From the NCBI RefSeq assembly GCF_006364615.1, contig NZ_CP040986.1:930001-994000 (forward strand): a stretch of 64,000 nt of DNA. Direction: 5' to 3'. How positions within the stretch are numbered: the stretch's first letter is position 1; every line of letters begins with the position of its first letter. The position numbers were made by a program, and so were the translations under genes. Below the pieces are notes generated by a model, which saw only the letters and a list, made by a program, of their open reading frames with translations, was not told the DNA's origin and searched no databases. Shown here one piece after another: positions 20,798-28,425 of the stretch. This DNA comes from Candidatus Methylopumilus rimovensis. GTDB taxonomy: Bacteria > Pseudomonadota > Gammaproteobacteria > Burkholderiales > Methylophilaceae.

Positions 20798-21474
20798 TAT
20801 ATCTTTTTAAGCTTTCCTTGGGTTAATTTATATTGAAACTTTAATTTTGATGCAAGCTGATTATCATGTGTTACCAAGACCAGAGTTGAACGATTCTCTT
20901 TTGTTAAGTCAAGTAATAAATCAAATACAAAATGCGCTGTTTTTCCATCTAAATTTCCTGTAGGTTCATCCGCAAGAATGCATTTTGGCTTAGTGATTAA
21001 AGATCTAGCGATTGCAACTCTCTGTCTTTCGCCTCCAGATAATTCATATGGCTTATGAGTTAGCCTTTTGTTCAGTCCTATTTTTTTTAAAAGCACTTCA
21101 GCTTCTTTAAAAGCAAGCTTGTATGGATATCTTCTAATTAATAATGGTATTGCAACATTTTCTATCGCATTAAAATCACTAAGTAAATGATGAAATTGAT
21201 ACACAAAACCAAGATGCGCATTTCTCAAAACACCTAAATCATCCTGAGTTAGAGATGCAATATCCTGATCTAAAATTTTTACCTGGCCTGATGAGGCTTT
21301 TTCAAGCCCAGCCATAAGATGAAGGAGTGTGCTTTTACCAGAGCCAGAAACTCCAACAATAGCTGAATGATCTCCTTCATTAATATTTAGATTCAACTTA
21401 TTAATAATTTTTTCATCTAGACCAGGAAATGTCTTCGATAAATTTTTACAAGTTATAAGTAATTTTTTAGTCAT
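20797..21474 (-). CDS. lolD: Lipoprotein-releasing system ATP-binding protein LolD
   Basis: A 225-residue ABC ATPase: Walker A G-V-S-G-S-G-K-S-T, Q-loop V-Y-Q-F-H-H-L-L, signature L-S-G-G-E-R-Q-R, Walker B C-I-L-A-D-E-P-T-G-N-L-D. The F-H-H-L-L and the T-G-N-L-D-G run are typical of LolD and its relatives. It powers extraction of outer-membrane lipoproteins from the inner membrane. Its start overlaps lolC by 8 bp. The stop touches the 34-bp repeat. Confidence 0.93.
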   Translation of the reverse strand: MTKKLLITCKNLSKTFPGLDEKIINKLNLNINEGDHSAIVGVSGSGKSTLLHLMAGLEKASSGQVKILDQDIASLTQDDLGVLRNAHLGFVYQFHHLLSDFNAIENVAIPLLIRRYPYKLAFKEAEVLLKKIGLNKRLTHKPYELSGGERQRVAIARSLITKPKCILADEPTGNLDGKTAHFVFDLLLDLTKENRSTLVLVTHDNQLASKLKFQYKLTQGKLKKI

Positions 21475-22735
21475 GCTTTAACGCCTCAGCGGGTGACGTG
21501 CTAGATGCTTTTATACTAGGGTAAATCGTTGCAAGAATAGTCAATAAAATAGAAATTGAAGTGATAGCGATCACATCAGTTAATAAAAGCTTAGAAGGTA
21601 CTTCAGAAATATAATAAATGTCTTTAGATAAAAATTGGACATTAAATAAATGCTCAATAAAAGGAACAATTGCTTGAATGTTAAGTGAGATTGCAATTCC
21701 AAAAAATGCGCCAGCGACAGTTCCAATAATGCCTATTAGAGAGCCCTGAATAATAAATATATACAGAATACTTTTTGGTTTTGCTCCGTATGTTCGAAGA
21801 ATTGCAATATCTGATCTTTTGTCAGTTACTGCCATTACCAAAGTCGATACAATATTAAATGCTGCAACAGCAATAATTAACGTGAGAATGATAAACATTA
21901 CTCTCTTTTCCATCTTTACAGCTGAGAAAAAATTCGAATGCTTTTTTGTCCAGTCACTGATATAAAAAAGACCTGATTCCGAAAGTTTATTTGACAACCT
22001 CTGGGCCACTGCAGGCGCCAAAAAAAGATCATCAATTTTGACTCTAACGCCAGAAACAGTATCGTGCATTTGAAGGAATTTTTGAGCGTCCTCTAAATTC
22101 ATTAACGCCATTCCAGAGTCATATTCATACATTCCGATTTCAAAAATACCTTCAACATTAAATTGTCGCATTCTAGGAAATGTGCCTGCAGGCGTATAAG
22201 AGCCTTGCGGAATTAAAATATTAACTTTATCCCCAACGACAATGCCCAATTGCTTTGCAGCATCTATACCTAAAATAATATTAAATGTCCCGGCCTTTAA
22301 ATCTGACAAATGGCCTACCTTAACTTTCTTTTCTAGGTCATCAACATTGCTTTCTAGTTCTGGTGAAATGCCGCGAAGCATAATTCCTTGACTTCCATAT
22401 TCACTAACCAACATTCCCTGACCGTCTATATAAGGTGCCGAACCCTTAACATCAGAAACTCCTTGGAGCTTTTTTGTTAAATCTTCCCAATGAGCCAATG
22501 TATTATTTGAGCTTGTAATTTCAATATGAGAAGCTACTCCTAGAATTCGTGTTCGAAGCTCATCTTGAAAACCATTCATAACGGACATAATAATTATGAG
22601 CGCCGAAACTCCAAGTGCTATCCCAACCATACTTGTCGTTGAAATAAAAGATATGAAGCTATTTTTTTGCTTAAATTTTATATATCTATAAGCAATCCAA
22701 GCTTCAAAAGGTATGTATTTATTAAGTGAGGGCAT
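21467..22735 (-). CDS. lolC: Lipoprotein-releasing system permease (LolC/LolE/LolF family)
   Basis: About 422 residues with one N-terminal membrane helix (V-G-I-A-L-G-V-S-A-L-I-I-I-M-S-V-M-N-G-F), a large periplasmic domain and three C-terminal helices, the MacB/LolC layout. I chose the ATG at 22735 because family proteins begin only 8-15 residues before the A-Y-R-Y motif; an in-frame ATG at 22762 would add nine residues. Only one permease gene is present, so it probably works as a homodimer (LolF-like) rather than a LolC-LolE pair. It is divergent from ribE. Confidence 0.9.
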   Translation of the reverse strand: MPSLNKYIPFEAWIAYRYIKFKQKNSFISFISTTSMVGIALGVSALIIIMSVMNGFQDELRTRILGVASHIEITSSNNTLAHWEDLTKKLQGVSDVKGSAPYIDGQGMLVSEYGSQGIMLRGISPELESNVDDLEKKVKVGHLSDLKAGTFNIILGIDAAKQLGIVVGDKVNILIPQGSYTPAGTFPRMRQFNVEGIFEIGMYEYDSGMALMNLEDAQKFLQMHDTVSGVRVKIDDLFLAPAVAQRLSNKLSESGLFYISDWTKKHSNFFSAVKMEKRVMFIILTLIIAVAAFNIVSTLVMAVTDKRSDIAILRTYGAKPKSILYIFIIQGSLIGIIGTVAGAFFGIAISLNIQAIVPFIEHLFNVQFLSKDIYYISEVPSKLLLTDVIAITSISILLTILATIYPSIKASSTSPAEALKHD

Positions 22736-22742
22736 TTGTTTT

Positions 22743-22778
22743 ATTTTATCAGGGTTATACATTCTAATCTGATAAAAT
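22743..22778. promoter_or_regulatory. 10-bp inverted repeat in the lolC/ribE divergent region
   Basis: ATTTTATCAG at 22743-22752 is repeated inverted and perfectly as CTGATAAAAT at 22769-22778 with a 16-bp spacer. If lolC starts at 22735, the whole element sits in the intergenic gap and its right arm ends 6 bp before the ribE ATG. It could be an operator or part of back-to-back promoters. AT-rich DNA makes chance repeats more likely, so this is tentative. Confidence 0.4.
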
Positions 22779-22784
22779 CACCTT

Positions 22785-23372
22785 ATGTTCACAGGCATTA
22801 TTCAATCCGTTGGCTTAATAAAAAAAATTGAACCTTTAAAAAAAGATGTTCGCATTACTATTGCATACAAGCCAAGTCAAATGAAAGCAAGTAGTCTAGG
22901 TGACAGCATATGTATAAATGGCGTGTGCCTTACCGTACAAAAAAAACAAAAAAATCAATTTACATTTCATGTGTCCGAAGAAACATTAAATAGATCCATA
23001 ACTTTTACCGAAAAGTCTCTAGTAAATTTAGAGAGTGCACTTTTATTCAATGGTAAAGTGGGCGGTCATTTTGTAACAGGTCATATTGATGGAATAGGAA
23101 AAATTACAAGTATTAAAATCACAAGCGAATGCTGGATTCTTGAAATAAAGCCTCCTAAAAAGCTACTTAAATTTATCGCCGAAAAAGGATCTATTGCGAT
23201 CAACGGTGTAAGTCTTACGGTAAATTCAATTAATGACGAAAAATTCAAGGTAAATATCATTCCCTTTACTTTAAAAGAAACTAATTTGGGATCTCTAACT
23301 AAGGGTAATGAAGTTAATATTGAAATAGATTTAATTGCTAGATATCTCGAAAACATACTCAAAAGAAAATAA
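22785..23372 (+). CDS. ribE: Riboflavin synthase alpha chain
   Basis: A 195-residue protein with the two repeated barrels of riboflavin synthase. It starts M-F-T-G-I-I-Q-S-V-G, with I-C-I-N-G-V-C-L-T-V in the first half and I-A-I-N-G-V-S-L-T-V in the second; G-G-H-F-V-T-G-H-I-D-G is the linker motif. It dismutates two lumazine molecules to riboflavin. ribBA follows by 7 bp. ribD and ribH are not in the window. No FMN riboswitch precedes it; the gap to lolC is too short. Confidence 0.95.
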   Translation: MFTGIIQSVGLIKKIEPLKKDVRITIAYKPSQMKASSLGDSICINGVCLTVQKKQKNQFTFHVSEETLNRSITFTEKSLVNLESALLFNGKVGGHFVTGHIDGIGKITSIKITSECWILEIKPPKKLLKFIAEKGSIAINGVSLTVNSINDEKFKVNIIPFTLKETNLGSLTKGNEVNIEIDLIARYLENILKRK

Positions 23373-23379
23373 AGAATAA

Positions 23380-24462
23380 ATGATCAGGCCGATAGTTGAA
23401 ATTATTGAAGATATCAAGCAAGGCAAAATGGTTATCCTTGTAGATGAGGAAAATAGAGAGAATGAGGGCGATCTCGTTCTTGCTGCAGAGTTTGCTAATT
23501 CAGACCATATAAATTTTATGTCTAAATTCGGACGCGGCCTTATCTGTCTTACACTAACTGAAGAAAAGTGCGAGATGCTCGAATTACCCTTAATGGTCCA
23601 AGAAAATGAAACTCGCTTAGGAACTAATTTTACGGTATCTATTGAGGCAGCTGAGGGTGTCACTACAGGGATCTCAGCCAATGATAGAGCCACTACAATC
23701 AAGGCTGCTATCCATAAAAATGCAACTTCAAAAAGTATTGTAAGACCAGGTCATATATTTCCATTGATATCTAAAAAAGGTGGCGTGCTTGTGAGGGCTG
23801 GGCATACCGAAGCTGGATGTGATCTTGCTCATCTTGCAGGCTTAGAATCAGCATCAGTAATTTGCGAAATTCTTAATGAAGACGGAAATATGGCAAGACT
23901 TCCAGATTTAATTAAATTTTCTGAGCAGCATAATATTAAGATTGGAACGATTGCAGATCTCATTGAATATCGAAGAAAGAATGAGAAATTAATTGAAAAA
24001 TTAATTGAAAAAAATATCTTAACGCCTTATGGTGAAATGAAATTAGTCTTATATAAAGATAAGATTTTAGAAGAAAGTCACATTGTCCTTGTAAAAGGTG
24101 AAATTCAAAAAGATAAGGAAACTATTGTAAGAGTTCATGAGCCTTTGTCGGTCATAGACCTTTTGGATATGGAAGATAAAAAACACTCATGGAATGCATT
24201 AAAGGCTATTAAAAAAATAAGTGAGGATGGTGGCGTCTTGATTTTTATCAATCACAATACAAACACAAATGATCTTTTAGGCATCCTTAAAACAGAAAAT
24301 ACTGCCCCACTAAAAAGCAATAACGATTTAAGAAATTATGGGATTGGCTCTCAGATACTAGTGGATTTAGGGGTTAAAAAAATGAAACTGCTATCTACAC
24401 CAAGAAAAATGCCAAGCATGATTGGTTTTGGCCTTGAAATTACAGGTTACATAGAAAATTAA
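23380..24462 (+). CDS. ribB: Dihydroxybutanone-phosphate synthase with degenerate GTP cyclohydrolase II domain (RibBA-like)
   Basis: A 360-residue protein. Residues 1 to about 205 form an intact DHBP synthase, with D-E-E-N-R-E-N-E-G-D near residue 22 and R-P-G-H-I-F-P-L plus H-T-E-A-G-C-D-L-A. The remaining 155 residues follow the cyclohydrolase II fold but contain no cysteine at all; the usual three zinc cysteines are absent, so GTP hydrolysis is not expected. This fits the RibBX type known in Proteobacteria, and a separate ribA should exist elsewhere. A terminator follows. Confidence 0.9.
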   Translation: MIRPIVEIIEDIKQGKMVILVDEENRENEGDLVLAAEFANSDHINFMSKFGRGLICLTLTEEKCEMLELPLMVQENETRLGTNFTVSIEAAEGVTTGISANDRATTIKAAIHKNATSKSIVRPGHIFPLISKKGGVLVRAGHTEAGCDLAHLAGLESASVICEILNEDGNMARLPDLIKFSEQHNIKIGTIADLIEYRRKNEKLIEKLIEKNILTPYGEMKLVLYKDKILEESHIVLVKGEIQKDKETIVRVHEPLSVIDLLDMEDKKHSWNALKAIKKISEDGGVLIFINHNTNTNDLLGILKTENTAPLKSNNDLRNYGIGSQILVDLGVKKMKLLSTPRKMPSMIGFGLEITGYIEN

Positions 24463-24482
24463 TATGTGCCATTAATAAATTA

Positions 24483-24491
24483 TGCTAGAAT
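24483..24491 (+). promoter_or_regulatory. Possible extended -10 promoter element
   Basis: TGCTAGAAT matches an extended -10 (TG-n-TAnAAT) and lies 20 bp after the ribBA stop. No good -35 is visible. If used, its transcript would meet the hairpin at 24539-24565 after about 60 nt, before ruvX, so it could be a leader promoter for the ruvX-pyr unit or simply chance. Confidence 0.25.
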
Positions 24492-24538
24492 AATGTCATT
24501 GAAAAATTATAGAAAAAATAATTTTAAAGCGATCTGTC

Positions 24539-24565
24539 AAACTGACTTCACGTCAGTTTTTTTTT
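24539..24565 (+). terminator. Rho-independent terminator after ribBA
   Basis: An 8-bp stem, AAACTGAC at 24539-24546 and GTCAGTTT at 24552-24559, with a 5-nt loop, is followed by a T tract to 24565. It ends the ribE-ribBA unit. It also lies between a possible -10 element and ruvX, so an attenuator role for the pyr genes is conceivable but unsupported. Confidence 0.88.
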
Positions 24566-24620
24566 CGAAAAAAACTACCCTCATTAGCTTAAATTTAAAA
24601 TTAAGCCCAAAAAAATTGCC

Positions 24621-25073
24621 ATGTTAATTAACGAAAATCATCATCAATCTGGCAAACAAAAAGAAGGGAATGTCATAGGGTTTGATTTTGGACAAAAGCG
24701 CATAGGCATTGCAGTTGGAAATAATATATCCAAGACAGCCCAGGCTTTAATCACCATCGACTCTTCATCGAATAATCAAAAATTTGAAGTAATACAAAAA
24801 ATTATAGAAGAATGGCAACCGATCTCTATCGTGGTTGGCGTTCCATTTAATGTAGATGGCTCTGAACATAAGGTCACAAATCTATCTAGAAAATTCGCTA
24901 AACAGCTGGAACAAAAATATTCACTACCGACTCATCTTATTGACGAACGCTACACTTCGATTGAAGCTAATCATGAAATTAAAGATAAAAAAATTGATTT
25001 AAAAAAGAAGAAGCTTTTAATTGATCAAATAGCTGCAAAAATTATTTTACAATCTTATCTTGATCAAATTTAA
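24621..25073 (+). CDS. ruvX: Pre-16S rRNA-processing nuclease YqgF / RuvX-type
   Basis: A 150-residue RNase H-fold protein: G-F-D-F-G-Q-K-R-I-G-I-A-V-G near the N terminus, V-V-G-V-P-F-N-V-D-G and D-E-R-Y-T-S-I-E-A carry the acidic catalytic residues. In E. coli YqgF matures the 16S rRNA 5' end. The first 16 residues before the core are extra and could mean a later start, but no better in-frame ATG is near. It begins the ruvX-pyrR-pyrB-pyrC-like unit. Confidence 0.92.
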   Translation: MLINENHHQSGKQKEGNVIGFDFGQKRIGIAVGNNISKTAQALITIDSSSNNQKFEVIQKIIEEWQPISIVVGVPFNVDGSEHKVTNLSRKFAKQLEQKYSLPTHLIDERYTSIEANHEIKDKKIDLKKKKLLIDQIAAKIILQSYLDQI

Positions 25074-25080
25074 CTAAAAA

Positions 25081-25581
25081 ATGACTCTACCTAACGCAGA
25101 AAACCTCGTAGAAAACTTAAAAAATCAAATCAATGAAATAATTGATGACAAGACTGTTCTCATTGGGGTTCAGCGTGGTGGAGAACTTATTCTTCAAAAG
25201 ATTTTGCCTGGTTTAAAAAGTACTGTCGCGACAGGTTCAATTGATACATCGTTTTATAGGGATGATTTTTCAAGTCGCGGATTGAAAGTTAAAAATAACC
25301 CATCAAAAATTGATACAGAAATTAATGGCAAGCATATTATCCTTATAGACGATGTATTTTCTACTGGAAGAACTGTTCGTGCTGCTATGAATGAAATTTT
25401 TGACTATGGAAGGCCTGCAAAAATTATATTAGCTGTTTTGATCGATCGTAATGAGCAAGAACTTCCGATTACCCCTCAGATTTGTATTGAAAAAATTAGT
25501 CTAAATAAAAATCAACATTTAGAGCTTGGATTAGATGAAAATAAAAAATTTATCTTTCAGCTAAAGGAGTCTCATGTTTAA
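25081..25581 (+). CDS. pyrR: Bifunctional pyr operon regulator / uracil phosphoribosyltransferase
   Basis: A 166-residue type I PRTase with the PRPP motif [12 protein letters not shown] near residue 95 and G-V-Q-R-G-G-E-L near the N terminus, as in PyrR. In Firmicutes PyrR controls pyr mRNA attenuation; in Proteobacteria its role is less clear. The 3' end overlaps pyrB by 8 bp and contains a strong AAGGAG site for pyrB. Confidence 0.9.
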   Translation: MTLPNAENLVENLKNQINEIIDDKTVLIGVQRGGELILQKILPGLKSTVATGSIDTSFYRDDFSSRGLKVKNNPSKIDTEINGKHIILIDDVFSTGRTVRAAMNEIFDYGRPAKIILAVLIDRNEQELPITPQICIEKISLNKNQHLELGLDENKKFIFQLKESHV

Positions 25582-26527
25582 TCCGCAGCTGAATAGCAAG
25601 GGCAATTTAAACCATCTTCTATCTATTGAAGGCTTATCTAAAGAAAAAATTATTCAAATATTTGATACGGCAGAGTCATTTTTAAAGATAGGCGAGAGAG
25701 ATGTTAAAAAAGTGCCTATATTAAGAGGAAAAACAGTATGTAACGTTTTCTTTGAAAATAGCACAAGAACAAGAACTACTTTTGAAATTGCCGCCAAAAG
25801 ACTTTCTGCTGATGTCATTAATTTAAATGTAGCCACCTCATCTCAATCTAAAGGTGAAACCATCTTAGACACGATTAATAATTTAATTGCCATGAATGCA
25901 GATATTTTTGTTGTAAGACATTCATCATCAGGCGCTGCACATTTTATTGCGTCACATGTAAAGCCGAATATCCATATTATTAATGCAGGTGATGGAAATC
26001 ACTCTCATCCCACCCAAGGATTGCTAGACGCTTTTACTATCAGAAAATATAAAACTAACTTTAATAAGTTAAAAGTAGCTATTGTGGGAGATATTTTGCA
26101 TTCTAGAGTTGCTCGATCCAACATTCACGCATTAAACATACTTGGCGTTCCTGAAATTAGAGTGATTGCTCCCAAAACATTACTTCCTTACGAGATTGAA
26201 AAATTAGGGGTACACGTGTTTCATGATATTGATAAAGGGCTTAAGGATGCAGATGTCATTATGATGTTAAGGATTCAAAATGAGAGAATGGATGGTGTCA
26301 TGCTTCCTTCCCAAGAAGAATATTTTAAAACTTACGGATTAAATCAAACGCGTCTGGACTTAGCAAAAAAAGATGCAATAGTTATGCACCCAGGCCCAAT
26401 GAATAGAGGCGTAGAGATAGATTCAGCGGTTGCGGATAGCGATCAATCCGTTATCCTTCCCCAAGTTACTTTTGGAATTGCAGTCAGAATGGCTGTGATG
26501 GCAATTTTGGCGGGGCAACACTCATGA
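25574..26527 (+). CDS. pyrB: Aspartate carbamoyltransferase catalytic subunit
   Basis: A 317-residue transcarbamylase with the carbamoyl-phosphate motif [12 protein letters not shown] near residue 57 and H-P-G-P-M-N-R-G near the end. It makes carbamoyl-aspartate, the first committed pyrimidine step. No pyrI regulatory gene is present. Instead its stop overlaps, by 4 bp, a dihydroorotase-like gene that has lost its metal ligands, the layout of class A (PyrB-PyrC') ATCases in pseudomonads. Confidence 0.95.
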   Translation: MFNPQLNSKGNLNHLLSIEGLSKEKIIQIFDTAESFLKIGERDVKKVPILRGKTVCNVFFENSTRTRTTFEIAAKRLSADVINLNVATSSQSKGETILDTINNLIAMNADIFVVRHSSSGAAHFIASHVKPNIHIINAGDGNHSHPTQGLLDAFTIRKYKTNFNKLKVAIVGDILHSRVARSNIHALNILGVPEIRVIAPKTLLPYEIEKLGVHVFHDIDKGLKDADVIMMLRIQNERMDGVMLPSQEEYFKTYGLNQTRLDLAKKDAIVMHPGPMNRGVEIDSAVADSDQSVILPQVTFGIAVRMAVMAILAGQHS

Positions 26528-27801
26528 GTATTTTAATTAAAAATGGTCGTGTGATTGACCCAAAAAATAATATTGATGCAGATTTAGATATCTTGATTGC
26601 GGATGGAAAAATTTCAGAATTAAATAAAAATTTAGATCCAAAAAAAGCAACACAGATAATTGATGCCTCAAAAAAAATAGTCATGCCAGGCATTATAGAT
26701 CTTCAATTGAATTTAAGAGAGCCTGGCAATCAATACAAATCGACATTAGAAAGTGAAATGAAAGCAGCAAATGCTGGTGGAATTACTGGCATGGTATGCC
26801 CCCCAGATACCACCCCTATTCTAGATGAGCCTGGTCTTGTAAAAATGCTAAAGAACAAATCTGAAGCTCTCAAATTAGGTAACGTTTACCCTCTTGGTGC
26901 GCTCACTCAAGAATTAAATGGAAAACTATTAACTGAAATAAATGATTTATATGAATCAGGTTGCATTGGATTTTCTCAAGCAGAAAAACCTATCCAAGAT
27001 ACAGAGGTTCTATATAGGTCATTTCAATATCTCTCAACGTTTAATCTCAAAGCTTTTTTAAGGGCTGAAGATGCCTATTTATCAGAAAAAGGCATTATAA
27101 ATGCAGGTGAAATTTCGACTCGACTTGGATTAAAAGGCATTCAAAGCATTAGTGAAACCACTGCTATTAATAAAATACTGGAAATAGCGGACTTAACTAA
27201 AACTAAAGTTCATTTAAATAAAATATCAACAGCTGAAGGATTAAATTTAATAAAAATAGCCAAAAAAAATGGTGTCAATGTAACTTGCGACGTTTCTATC
27301 CACCAAATTTTTCTTACAGACAATGATATTGGATTCTTTAACACAAACTGTTTTTTAAAGCCTCCTTTAAGGAAAGAATCTGATCGAGTAAAGATTATTG
27401 AGTCAATTATTGATGGCACAATTGATGCAATATGCTCAGATCATTCCCCGGTAAATGAAGATAATAAATTAAAACCTTTCGCAGAATCAGAATATGGTGC
27501 ATCAAGCGCGGAGCTCCTCATGCCACTTATATTCAAGCTTTCAGATGAATATAAAATAGATTTAAGTTTGCTGGTTAACAAAATAACTTATCAGCCCTCA
27601 AACATTCTAGAAATTAATAAAGGAAATCTCTCAATAAATTCGGAAGCTGATATTTGTATATTTGATCCTGAATATCCATGGGAAATAAATTCAAAAACTT
27701 TAATTAGTGAAGGTAAAAATACGCCATTTTTTAACCAAAATTTAACCGGAAAAGTATCAAGCACCATTTTTAACGGCAATATTGTCTTTATTGGTCACTA
27801 G
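26524..27801 (+). CDS. Non-catalytic dihydroorotase-like protein (PyrC' / PyrX type)
   Basis: A 425-residue amidohydrolase-fold protein clearly related to type I dihydroorotase ([24 protein letters not shown]). The H-x-H metal motif is Q-L-N (residues 61-63), the second histidine of the H-x-x-H pair before S-T-A is a lysine, and the usual H-H before the P-P-L-R segment is H-Q. It therefore cannot bind the usual zinc pair. In Pseudomonas, such PyrC' chains are structural partners needed to assemble active PyrB. An active PyrC must lie elsewhere. Confidence 0.88.
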   Translation: MSILIKNGRVIDPKNNIDADLDILIADGKISELNKNLDPKKATQIIDASKKIVMPGIIDLQLNLREPGNQYKSTLESEMKAANAGGITGMVCPPDTTPILDEPGLVKMLKNKSEALKLGNVYPLGALTQELNGKLLTEINDLYESGCIGFSQAEKPIQDTEVLYRSFQYLSTFNLKAFLRAEDAYLSEKGIINAGEISTRLGLKGIQSISETTAINKILEIADLTKTKVHLNKISTAEGLNLIKIAKKNGVNVTCDVSIHQIFLTDNDIGFFNTNCFLKPPLRKESDRVKIIESIIDGTIDAICSDHSPVNEDNKLKPFAESEYGASSAELLMPLIFKLSDEYKIDLSLLVNKITYQPSNILEINKGNLSINSEADICIFDPEYPWEINSKTLISEGKNTPFFNQNLTGKVSSTIFNGNIVFIGH

Positions 27802-27956
27802 CAATTTTAAAAAGCTAAATAAATATAGTAAATTTATCGTTCAAAATAATATCAAAATAATTACAATAAAAACTTGACTAGCTTTAAAAACAAGTCCATA
27901 TTTACACTTGCATTTGCAGTAAAAAAAATTTTTTTTATTCTTTGGAGTCTTTTTAA

Positions 27957-28322
27957 ATGATCAAAAAATTAATTTCAGCAATTTTTGGTTCTTCAAAACC
28001 AGCAGAAACTAATAGTACGCTTCCAGCAACAATTTCAAAACCTTCAACATCAGTTAGCGCTAAGAAAAAACCAGCAGCTAAGAAAAAACCAGCAGCTAAG
28101 AAAAAACCAGCAGCTAAGAAAAAACCAGCAGCTAAGAAAAAACCAGCAGCTAAGAAAAAACCAGCAGCTAAGAAAAAACCAGCAGCTAAGAAAAAACCAG
28201 CAGCTAAGAAAAAACCAGCAGCTAAGAAAAAACCAGCAGCTAAGAAAAAACCAGCAGCCAAGAAAAAACCAGCAGCTAAAAGAAAACCAGCAGCTAAAAG
28301 AAAACCAGCAGCTAAAAAATAA
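27957..28322 (+). CDS. Lys/Ala/Pro-rich tandem-repeat protein (histone H1-like)
   Basis: A 121-residue, extremely basic protein. Residues 1-34 are unique, starting with a possible amphipathic helix (M-I-K-K-L-I-S-A-I-F-G). Residues 35-106 are twelve perfect copies of A-K-K-K-P-A, then two A-K-R-K-P-A and a final A-K-K. This is the composition of histone H1-like and AlgP-type bacterial DNA-binding tails, so nucleoid binding is likely; direct proof is lacking. A good ribosome site (GGAG at 27944-27947) precedes the ATG. Several hairpins follow. The codon usage is almost uniform across copies, indicating recent expansion. Confidence 0.85.
   Translation: MIKKLISAIFGSSKPAETNSTLPATISKPSTSVSAKKKPAAKKKPAAKKKPAAKKKPAAKKKPAAKKKPAAKKKPAAKKKPAAKKKPAAKKKPAAKKKPAAKKKPAAKRKPAAKRKPAAKK
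28059..28319 (+). repeat. 18-bp coding tandem repeat, 14.5 copies
   Basis: Consecutive 18-bp units, each encoding A-K-K-K-P-A, begin at 28059. The DNA of the first eleven is identical as read; the twelfth has one synonymous change (GCC), and the last two have AGA in place of AAG/AAA to give A-K-R-K-P-A. Because the unit is a multiple of three, copy-number change keeps the frame, and all other frames also stay open, producing spurious ORFs on both strands. Confidence 0.95.
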
Positions 28323-28326
28323 TCTT

Positions 28327-28350
28327 AACGGGACTTTAAGTCCCGTTTTT
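28327..28350 (+). terminator. Rho-independent terminator after the repeat gene
   Basis: A perfect 8-bp stem, AACGGGAC at 28327-28334 and GTCCCGTT at 28340-28347, with a 5-nt loop and a following T run. It starts 4 bp after the stop codon of the Lys-rich protein. Confidence 0.92.
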
Positions 28351-28380
28351 ATTAGCAAGTTCTTTGTTGCTAAACACACT

Positions 28381-28417
28381 AAAACCAAGCAAACTTCATT
28401 TTTGCTTGGTTTTTTTA
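28381..28417 (+). terminator. Second terminator-like hairpin upstream of yggS
   Basis: A perfect 13-bp stem, AAAACCAAGCAAA at 28381-28393 and TTTGCTTGGTTTT at 28401-28413, with a 7-nt loop and T run, ends 9 bp before the yggS ATG. A weaker 6-bp hairpin lies between it and the first terminator (28353-28372). Stacked terminators suggest the upstream gene is strongly transcribed. The closeness to yggS leaves little room for its promoter. Confidence 0.88.
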
Positions 28418-28425
28418 TTTAATTA

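Noticed and set aside
27921-27940. A8T9 run before the repeat gene as a terminator.
   Set aside because: It has no GC-containing stem and lies in the leader just upstream of a ribosome site; it is more likely a low-complexity or UP-like tract.
27953-28422. Three other long open frames over the Lys-rich repeat (one on the plus strand, two on the minus strand).
   Set aside because: They are by-products of an 18-bp repeat that never shifts frame. Only the A-K-K-K-P-A frame has a good ribosome site and is closed by a terminator.
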